Part shown: piece by piece, positions 1 through 4,611 of the stretch | Layout of the letters: every line of letters starts with the position of its first letter | How positions within the stretch are numbered: the first letter of the stretch is position 1 | The notes under the pieces: model-generated | What the model saw: only the letters and a program-made list of their open reading frames with translations | Told to the model about the DNA's origin: nothing | Databases searched by the model: none | Source: Paracoccaceae bacterium | GTDB lineage: Bacteria > Pseudomonadota > Alphaproteobacteria > Rhodobacterales > Rhodobacteraceae | Assembly: GCA_024742655.1 (NCBI GenBank) | Contig: JANSYB010000113.1 | Span: 1-6,838, forward strand | Length of the DNA stretch: 6,838 nucleotides | Direction of reading: 5' to 3' | Program-made: the position numbers and the translations under genes

Positions 1-1
1 C

Positions 2-250
2 GATTTCACCAACGCGGCGGGGAACATGCAGGTCGGCCTGCGCGCCTGCGCCGCGGAAAACCTGCCTGCGCGCCCGGTGCGCGAGAACCTGCTGATCCAC
101 GTGCTGGAAGGGGGGCTGCAACTGACCAGCGGGGGCAAGACAGTGCAGTTCGTGCCCGGTGAGACGGCCTATATCCGGCAGGACAGCGTCGTGGGATGGC
201 GCACCGAGGCCGGCACGCACCTGTTGCAGGCCACCTACGCGAGCGCCTGA
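2..250 (+). CDS. Cupin-domain protein, 3' part only (5' end outside window)
   Basis: The reading frame is open to the left edge and ends at TGA 248-250. The first in-frame ATG (26) lies inside the conserved fold, and eight in-frame codons precede it, so it is probably an internal methionine. The 82 visible residues form the second half of a cupin beta-barrel: a strand, then a VLEGGLQL turn, a lysine-containing hairpin, a VPGE turn (the usual second-motif glycine) and a final pair of strands. No HxH metal-ligand pair is visible and there is no histidine at the usual second-motif position. It therefore resembles the EutQ/DUF861-type cupins more than metal-dependent dioxygenases. Its role is unknown. 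It converges on the next cupin gene with a gap of only 6 bases. The cupin fold is fairly clear; the subfamily is a guess. Confidence 0.7.
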   Translation, partial: DFTNAAGNMQVGLRACAAENLPARPVRENLLIHVLEGGLQLTSGGKTVQFVPGETAYIRQDSVVGWRTEAGTHLLQATYASA

Positions 251-263
251 CCAGGATCAGGCG
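244..263. terminator. Inverted repeat spanning both stop codons of the convergent cupin genes; candidate bidirectional terminator
   Basis: CGCCTGA (244-250) is perfectly complementary to TCAGGCG (257-263), with a 6-base loop, and a G-T pair at 243/264 could extend the stem. The TGA of the plus-strand gene and the TGA of the minus-strand gene sit at symmetrical positions in the two arms. A transcript from either side would form a 7-bp GC-rich hairpin at its stop codon. No T-tract follows on either strand, so this is not a canonical intrinsic terminator. It could slow polymerase or protect 3' ends, or be a by-product of two gene ends packed together. Confidence 0.35.
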
Positions 264-619
264 TCCATGCCGGGCGGAGATTCGGCGGCTTCGGAATAGA
301 CCGCGATCACGCAGCCGGTTTCGGTATGCGAGGTGTGTTCCGTGCCGGCCTCGAGCCAGACCACGTCGCCGGGCTTGTAGACGGTGCCGTCGTTGTCGAT
401 CAGCGTGCCCTCGATCATCACGAATTCCTCGGCCCCGCCGTGACGGTGGGGCGTGGATTGTGCACCCGGTTCCATCCGGTAGATGTAGAAGCCGACGAAC
501 CGGTCGGTATGCGGGTTCAGCTGAATCCGCGAGGTGCCGTTCTCGTCCGTATCGGAACTGTAGGCGCTGTCATCATGGATACTGGCGACCTTGCGCTCAT
601 TTGGCTGGATCGGTTTCAT
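257..619 (-). CDS. Small ChrR-like cupin-domain protein (120 aa)
   Basis: This is a complete single-domain cupin with an ATG at 619-617 and a TGA at 259-257. The start is supported by AGGAGAG on the minus strand (634-628), 8 bases upstream. Motif 1 fits G(X)5HXH(X)3E(X)6G exactly: Gly52, His58, His60, Glu64 and Gly71. Motif 2 keeps Gly84, Gly92 and His95, but Glu90 stands where proline is usual. The four standard metal ligands (His58, His60, Glu64, His95) are therefore present, and a divalent metal is likely bound; a further histidine follows at 98. The overall pattern resembles the cupin domain of ChrR-type anti-sigma factors and related stand-alone proteins, without the N-terminal zinc/sigma-binding domain. 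No signal peptide is seen, so it is probably cytoplasmic. It is divergent from the TRAP genes and shares their upstream region. Its substrate and reaction are unknown; it may be an enzyme acting on the imported compound or a small-molecule sensor. Confidence 0.85.
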   Translation of the reverse strand: MKPIQPNERKVASIHDDSAYSSDTDENGTSRIQLNPHTDRFVGFYIYRMEPGAQSTPHRHGGAEEFVMIEGTLIDNDGTVYKPGDVVWLEAGTEHTSHTETGCVIAVYSEAAESPPGMDA

Positions 620-627
620 GGCGGGCT

Positions 628-634
628 CTCTCCT
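628..634 (-). promoter_or_regulatory. Ribosome-binding site of the small cupin gene
   Basis: The minus strand reads AGGAGAG, 8 bases before the ATG at 619. This fixes the start of the 120-residue cupin and excludes the frame to its left as a longer form. Confidence 0.7.
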
Positions 635-665
635 GTGGGCGTGTTTTTCGGCTTTGTTGCGAAAC

Positions 666-693
666 AGTCTAACCCGGTTGAATGGTTGTTCAA
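666..693 (-). promoter_or_regulatory. Candidate sigma-70-type promoter for the small cupin gene
   Basis: On the minus strand, TTGAAC (693-688) matches four of six bases of the -35 consensus. A 16-base spacer separates it from TAGACT (671-666), which matches four of six bases of the -10 consensus. Transcription would start near 659, leaving a leader of roughly 40 bases before the cupin ATG. The assignment is by eye in a GC-rich genome, so it is tentative. Confidence 0.35.
678..693. repeat. Inverted repeat TTGAA-N6-TTCAA; candidate operator
   Basis: Two perfect 5-bp arms (678-682 and 689-693) are separated by 6 bases. The right arm coincides with the -35 box of the candidate minus-strand promoter, and the left arm lies in its spacer. 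A dimeric repressor bound here would block that promoter and could also affect the divergent TRAP genes. The arms are short and could arise by chance, and no regulator gene is visible in the window. Confidence 0.3.
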
Positions 694-735
694 TAGAAAG
701 ACGTGCTGCCTCGGTCCGGCGCGGGGCCTGGAAAA

Positions 736-747
736 CCGGATGTCCGG
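736..747. repeat. Inverted repeat CCGGA-TG-TCCGG
   Basis: Perfect 5-bp arms flank a 2-base centre, 59 bases before the first TRAP gene. It could be a second protein-binding site or a small leader hairpin in the TRAP transcript. GC-rich palindromes of this size are common by chance in such a genome, so support is weak. Confidence 0.2.
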
Positions 748-792
748 CAAGAAACGGTTGGCCTGCCCGGCGTTATCGGGTTCCATGCGCGC

Positions 793-800
793 AGGGAGGT
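793..800 (+). promoter_or_regulatory. Ribosome-binding site that decides the TRAP small-subunit start
   Basis: AGGGAGGT lies 5 bases before the ATG at 806. It follows the upstream in-frame ATG at 785 and lies well before the one at 836, so it favours 806 as the start. The frame remains open far upstream, antisense to the cupin, so this site is the main evidence for the start. Confidence 0.75.
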
Positions 801-805
801 GCGCC

Positions 806-1327
806 ATGACACGTGACAGGGGCGTAGAGCTGTGCATGAGCGGGTTGGGGTTTGGCCTGATCGGGCTGATGCTGGCCATCGTCGGACAGGTGATCTGCAG
901 CGCGCTGGACATCAATCCGGTCGTCGTCTTCGACCAAGCGCGGCCGCTTTTGGACAAGGCGATCACGCTGAATTCCCTGCTGGATCTGCAATGGCACCTT
1001 CTGGTGATCGTGGGGCTGCTGCCGGCGGGGCTCGTGTGGTTGCGGGATGGGCATGTGCGGGTGGATTTCCTCTATCAGCGTTATCCCGACCGCTGGCGGG
1101 CGCGGGTCGATCTGCTGGGTAACCTGTTGTTCGCACTGCCCTTCTTTGCCCTGATCCTGCCCGCCGCCCGGGCGTTCCTGCAGCGCGCCTGGACCTCGGA
1201 CGAAGGCTCGCGCAATGGCGGGCTGGCCGATCTGTGGATGATCAAGGCGGTGTTGCCCGTGGGGCTGGCGCTACTGGCGCTGGCGGTTCTGATCGACACG
1301 GTCCGCCTGATCCGGGCTGCACGATGA
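806..1327 (+). CDS. TRAP transporter small permease subunit (DctQ/FcbT2-type, 173 aa)
   Basis: This is the four-helix inner-membrane subunit of a tripartite ATP-independent periplasmic transporter; it pairs with the large subunit encoded next. Hydrophobic segments lie at about residues 14-33, 62-79, 102-121 and 146-166. Family signatures are LQWHL (61-65) at the start of helix 2, HVRVD (83-87) in the cytoplasmic loop, a DLLGNLLF stretch opening helix 3, and W...E133..S with a lysine (Lys147) leading into helix 4. This pattern is that of the mannitol/chloroaromatic-acid (FcbT2) branch rather than the C4-dicarboxylate DctQ branch. The length is normal for the family. The start at 806 is set by a strong ribosome-binding site, although the frame is open for another 160 codons upstream. 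Its stop overlaps the next start as ATGA, indicating translational coupling. The generic name dctQ is not used as a symbol because the substrate is unknown. Confidence 0.92.
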   Translation: MTRDRGVELCMSGLGFGLIGLMLAIVGQVICSALDINPVVVFDQARPLLDKAITLNSLLDLQWHLLVIVGLLPAGLVWLRDGHVRVDFLYQRYPDRWRARVDLLGNLLFALPFFALILPAARAFLQRAWTSDEGSRNGGLADLWMIKAVLPVGLALLALAVLIDTVRLIRAAR

Positions 1328-2631
1328 ACGAGGCTCTGCTGCCCCTGGCCATGGCCGTTCTGACGCTGGGTGGCATCCTGATGGGGTACCGTGTGGCGAT
1401 GGTGCTGGCGGGTGCCGCGGCGCTGTTCATCCTGATCTCGGACCTGCCGGTGGCCTATTTCAACCTTCTGGTCAGCCGCATCTATGCCAACGTGCTGTCG
1501 AACTGGCTGCTTGTGGCGATCCCGATGTTTATCTTCATGGGGCTGATCCTCGAAATCTCGGGCGTCGCCGAACGCTCCTTGCGCGCGGCGCAACAGGCGC
1601 TTGGCGGCAGTGCCGCCGGCATGGGTCTGTCGGTGCTGGTGATCGGCGTTCTGCTGGCGGCCTCGTCGGGCATCGTGGGCGCGTCGGTGGTGCTTCTGGC
1701 GCTGCTGGCGCTGCCGCGGTTGCAGGAAACCGGCTATGACAAACCCACCTCGGCGGGGCTGGTGGCGGCATCGGGCACGCTGGCGATCCTCATTCCGCCC
1801 TCGGTGATGCTGATCGTGCTGGGCGACCAGTTGCAGACCCCGGTGCCGGACATGTTCGCGGGGGCCATCGGGCCGGGGCTGCTGCTGGTGGCGGCGTATG
1901 GCGCGCTGGTCATCTGGCGGGCAAGACGCCTGCCGCCGGTCACCCGCGCCGCGCGCGTATCGCCCCTGCGGTTGCTGTTCGATCTGGGCCCACTGCTGGC
2001 GCTGGTGGTGTCTGTTCTGGGCTCCATCATCGCAGGGCTCGCCACCCCGACCGAGGCCAGCGGGCTGGGTGCGTTCGGCGCGGTGCTGGTCACGCTGCTT
2101 TATCGCCGGTTCAGCCTGCCGATGCTGATGCAGGCTGCGCGCAAGACGGTGGTGACAACGGCGATGGTCCTGTTCGTGATGATCGGGGCCACCTGTTTTT
2201 CGGCGGTGTTCAAGGGGGTGGGCGGCGATGACCTTGTCGAGGCCGGCATCATGGCCTTCGGCAGCGACCCGTTCACCGTGCTGGCGGTGGTGATGGGGGC
2301 GATCTTTCTGCTGGGCTTCGTGCTGGACTGGCTGGAAATCACGCTGATCCTGATGCCGATTTTCGCGCCTATCGTGGCGGCGCTGGATTTCGGCAACGGG
2401 CTGACAGGCGATGCGCTACTGGTCTGGTTCGGCATCCTTGTCGCGGTCAACCTGCAAACCTCGTTTCTGACCCCGCCATTCGGGTTCTCGTTGTTCTACC
2501 TGCGTGGCGCGGCGGGTGATACGCTGGACACCAAAGACATCTACCGCGGCGTGGCGCCCTTTATCGCGCTGCAACTGGGGGTGCTTGCGCTGCTGATCCT
2601 GTTTCCGGTGCTGATCACCGGGTTGATATGA
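1324..2631 (+). CDS. TRAP transporter large permease subunit (DctM/FcbT3-type, 435 aa)
   Basis: This is the large multi-spanning subunit that forms the transport pathway of the TRAP system and couples solute entry to an ion gradient, usually sodium. About a dozen hydrophobic segments cover nearly the whole protein. Conserved stretches are NWLLVAIPMFIFMG (60-73), AASSGIVGASVV (112-123), ILIPPSVMLIVLGDQ (155-169), GLATPTEASGLGAFGA (238-253), DWLEITLILMPIFAPI (335-350) and NLQTSFLTPPFGFSLFYLRG (376-395). The NLQTSFLTPPFGF and DW-EIT signatures are typical of the FcbT3/mannitol-chloroaromatic branch. The length is standard. The ATG at 1324 overlaps the stop of the small subunit, so coupled translation is expected. 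An in-frame ATG at 1234 would add 30 residues without homology and is rejected. The gene is intact, with no frameshift. Confidence 0.95.
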   Translation: MNEALLPLAMAVLTLGGILMGYRVAMVLAGAAALFILISDLPVAYFNLLVSRIYANVLSNWLLVAIPMFIFMGLILEISGVAERSLRAAQQALGGSAAGMGLSVLVIGVLLAASSGIVGASVVLLALLALPRLQETGYDKPTSAGLVAASGTLAILIPPSVMLIVLGDQLQTPVPDMFAGAIGPGLLLVAAYGALVIWRARRLPPVTRAARVSPLRLLFDLGPLLALVVSVLGSIIAGLATPTEASGLGAFGAVLVTLLYRRFSLPMLMQAARKTVVTTAMVLFVMIGATCFSAVFKGVGGDDLVEAGIMAFGSDPFTVLAVVMGAIFLLGFVLDWLEITLILMPIFAPIVAALDFGNGLTGDALLVWFGILVAVNLQTSFLTPPFGFSLFYLRGAAGDTLDTKDIYRGVAPFIALQLGVLALLILFPVLITGLI

Positions 2632-2636
2632 CCAAA

Positions 2637-2643
2637 GGGAGGA
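2637..2643 (+). promoter_or_regulatory. Strong ribosome-binding site before the receptor gene
   Basis: GGGAGGA lies 5 bases before the ATG at 2649. It selects that ATG over the one at 2628, which overlaps the permease stop but would put seven extra charged and polar residues in front of the signal peptide. It suggests the periplasmic receptor is translated more strongly than the coupled permease genes, as is usual for binding proteins. Confidence 0.75.
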
Positions 2644-2648
2644 AAGAC

Positions 2649-3668
2649 ATGAAACAGACGATGATCGCGGCGGCCCTCGCCGCCGGGCTGGGCACGGGTG
2701 CCATGGCCGACAGCTATACCCTGCAAAGTGCGTTCGGCGGGCTGCCGGTGCTGGATCCGGCGGCCAAGCGGTTCGTGGCCAATGTGTCGGCGTTGACGGG
2801 CGGCGAGGTGGAATTCGACTACCTGCTGGCCGGAGAGATGTCGCCGCCCTTCGAGATCTTCGACAATGTCAGCGTGGGGGCAATCGACGCGGGCTGGTCC
2901 TTTGCGGCCTATGCCAGCGGCAAGGAACCGGCGGCGGCGCTCTTTGGGTCGGTGCCGTTCGGGGGCGATCCGCTGTCCTATATCGGCTGGTTGCATCATG
3001 GCGGCGGGCTGGAGCTCTGGCGCGAGATCTACGCGCCCTACAACCTCGTGCCGATGGCCTGTGGCGTGATCCTGTCCGAGGCAGGGGGATGGTACACCAA
3101 GCAGATCACCGCGCCCGAGGATTTCCAGGGCCTGAACATCCGCATCGGCGGCCTCGGGGGTGAGATCCTGGCCAAGCTGGGTGCCAATGCCATGTCGCTG
3201 CCCGCGGGCGAGATTTCCACCTCGCTGGAAACCGGGCGTCTGGACGCGACCGAGCTCAGCTTTCCGCTGGTCGATAAGCTGCTGGGCTTCGACGACGTGG
3301 CCAAGAACTACTACTTCCCCGGATGGCATCAGCCCGCCGGATTCATCGAGTTCTATATGAACAAGGACAAGTGGGATGGCCTGACCGATGCGCAACGCAC
3401 CGCGATCGAGGTGTCGTGCAATGACGCCAACCTCTATGCGCTTGGTGTGGCGGCGGGGGCGCAAAGTGCCGTGCTGGAAGAGTTCCGCGCCAACGGTGTC
3501 AGCGTCGCGCGCTTTCCCGACAGCGTGATGGAGGCTCTCAGGGCGGCCGCAGACGAGGTCTATGCCGATAAATCCGCCGGGGACGAGATGTTCAAGCGGG
3601 TGATCGACAGTTACCGCGCCTACGCGACCAGCTATAACGAGTACCAGGCGCTGTCCGATCTGAACTGA
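2649..3668 (+). CDS. TRAP transporter periplasmic substrate-binding receptor (DctP family, TakP/FcbT1-like, 339 aa)
   Basis: This extracytoplasmic receptor delivers solute to the permease pair encoded just upstream. A Sec signal peptide covers residues 1-20: a lysine at 2, an alanine-rich core and cleavage after AMA with Asp21 as the new N-terminus. The family core runs GLNIRIGGLGGE (161-172), SLPAGEISTSLETGRLDATE (183-202) and FPGWHQP (223-229). Arg165 matches the arginine that binds the solute carboxylate in DctP receptors. Long C-terminal helices (about 290-330) match the TakP type, which forms helix-swapped dimers. This branch includes receptors for 2-oxo acids, lactate and chlorobenzoate, so a carboxylate substrate is likely. 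In TakP-like proteins a GNTGVQMGGW-type segment supplies a glutamine to the bound cation. Here the aligned segment (139-148) has Val-Ile-Leu for Asn-Thr-Gly and Glu144 for the Gln, and Leu203 replaces the Trp after the conserved Glu202. Cys138 and Cys257 are the only cysteines of the mature protein. The family call is firm; the substrate is unknown. Confidence 0.94.
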   Translation: MKQTMIAAALAAGLGTGAMADSYTLQSAFGGLPVLDPAAKRFVANVSALTGGEVEFDYLLAGEMSPPFEIFDNVSVGAIDAGWSFAAYASGKEPAAALFGSVPFGGDPLSYIGWLHHGGGLELWREIYAPYNLVPMACGVILSEAGGWYTKQITAPEDFQGLNIRIGGLGGEILAKLGANAMSLPAGEISTSLETGRLDATELSFPLVDKLLGFDDVAKNYYFPGWHQPAGFIEFYMNKDKWDGLTDAQRTAIEVSCNDANLYALGVAAGAQSAVLEEFRANGVSVARFPDSVMEALRAAADEVYADKSAGDEMFKRVIDSYRAYATSYNEYQALSDLN

Positions 3669-3675
3669 GCGGGCC

Positions 3676-4602
3676 ATGACCATGCGTCTGCGCGATTTCG
3701 GCTCCTACACGGTGGGCGGGCGGCTGCACCAGGTCACCGAAGGTGCGCCGCGCCGCCTTGCGGTCACGCGCGAGGTCAGCCTGACCTTCGATCCGCGCGG
3801 GCATTTCGCAGTGGAACATGCCTATGTCCAGTATTTCGTGCCCGAGCCCCGCAATGATGGCCCGCCCGTCGTGCTTGTGCATGGTGGCGGGCTGAGCGGC
3901 AGCATGTGGGAGCGCACGCCCGACAATCGTCCCGGCTGGCTTCACGGCCTGCTGGCGGCAGGGCACGAGGTGCATGTGCTCGACAATGTGGAGCGCGGCC
4001 GTGCCGGGTTTGCGCCCGGTCTGTGGCAGGGAGAGCCGATCCTGCGCTCGCTGGAGGATGCGTGGACGCTGTTTCGTTTCGGGGTGGCGGAAGGGTTTGA
4101 GGGGCGCCGTCCTTTCGACGATCAACGCTTTCCGGTGGACCACCTTGAAGGCTTCGCGCGCGTGTTCGTGCCCCGGTGGCTGTCGACCACGGCGTTGCAG
4201 GTGGCTGCCCTGACGGCCCTTTTGCAGCGCCTGGGCGGCGCGGTCGTGATCTGTCACTCACAGGGGGCCGAGGTGACGTTCGGTGCGATGGTGCAGGGGG
4301 CGCCGGTAAGGGGCCTGATCGCGGTCGAGCCCTCGGCCAGCCCAGAGCGGCCCGAGCTGTTGCAGGGCTGTCCGACGGTTCTGGTTCAGGGGGACTACCT
4401 TGAGTGCAATGCGCTCTGGCGGGGGCAGCGCGACAGATGGGCCGCGCTGGAGGATGCGCTGCACGCACAGGGCAGCCCGGTTCATACCGTGTCGCGGGAG
4501 ACCGGGCTGGCGGCGGGGCATTCGCACCTGCCGATGCTGGACCGGGGCAGTGACGCGTGCCTTGACATGTGCCTTGCCGCGCTTGGCCGCCTGCAGGCGT
4601 GA
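3676..4602 (+). CDS. Alpha/beta hydrolase, esterase-713-like (308 aa)
   Basis: This is a serine hydrolase expected to cleave an ester or lactone. Strand and oxyanion-loop motif VVLVHGGG (65-72) is followed by SMWERTPDNRPGW (76-88) and a VLDNVERGRAGF segment (101-112). That order is typical of the family around the Alcaligenes esterase 713. The nucleophile elbow is CHSQG (193-197) with Ser195, cysteine standing in for the usual first glycine. The likely acid is Glu218 in AVEPS, 23 residues later, and the base is His284 in GHSHLP (His282 is a less likely alternative). Ser-Glu-His with the glutamate soon after the serine fits that family, as far as I recall it. No signal peptide is seen, so it is probably cytoplasmic. 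It starts 7 bases after the receptor stop with only a weak GAGCGG-like ribosome-binding site, so it is probably co-transcribed and coupled; ATG 3682 is an alternative start. By position it may process the imported solute. Family assignment is good; the substrate is unknown. Confidence 0.85.
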   Translation: MTMRLRDFGSYTVGGRLHQVTEGAPRRLAVTREVSLTFDPRGHFAVEHAYVQYFVPEPRNDGPPVVLVHGGGLSGSMWERTPDNRPGWLHGLLAAGHEVHVLDNVERGRAGFAPGLWQGEPILRSLEDAWTLFRFGVAEGFEGRRPFDDQRFPVDHLEGFARVFVPRWLSTTALQVAALTALLQRLGGAVVICHSQGAEVTFGAMVQGAPVRGLIAVEPSASPERPELLQGCPTVLVQGDYLECNALWRGQRDRWAALEDALHAQGSPVHTVSRETGLAAGHSHLPMLDRGSDACLDMCLAALGRLQA

Positions 4603-4611
4603 CGTGGCGGC

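Noticed and set aside
326..805. Upstream extension of the small-permease frame, and ATG 785 as start
   Set aside because: The extension runs antisense through the cupin gene and has no homology to TRAP subunits. The ribosome-binding site at 793-800 lies downstream of 785 and fits 806.
616..966. Minus-strand open frame (116 codons) crossing the divergent intergenic region
   Set aside because: It overlaps the first TRAP gene and would run into the cupin's ribosome-binding site and start codon. Its translation has no recognisable fold.
2628..2648. ATG 2628 as the receptor start
   Set aside because: It overlaps the permease stop as ATGA, but seven polar or charged residues would precede the signal peptide, and GGGAGGA sits at the correct distance from ATG 2649.
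2541..3683. Long open frame on the minus strand (380 codons) opposite the receptor gene
   Set aside because: It lies wholly opposite well-supported TRAP genes, its translation is rich in Arg/His/Gly/Gln with no recognisable domain, and such antisense frames are common in GC-rich genomes.
3592..4468. Minus-strand open frames opposite the hydrolase gene (221 and 230 codons)
   Set aside because: They are Pro/Arg/Ala-rich translations without domain features, lying opposite a gene with intact catalytic motifs.
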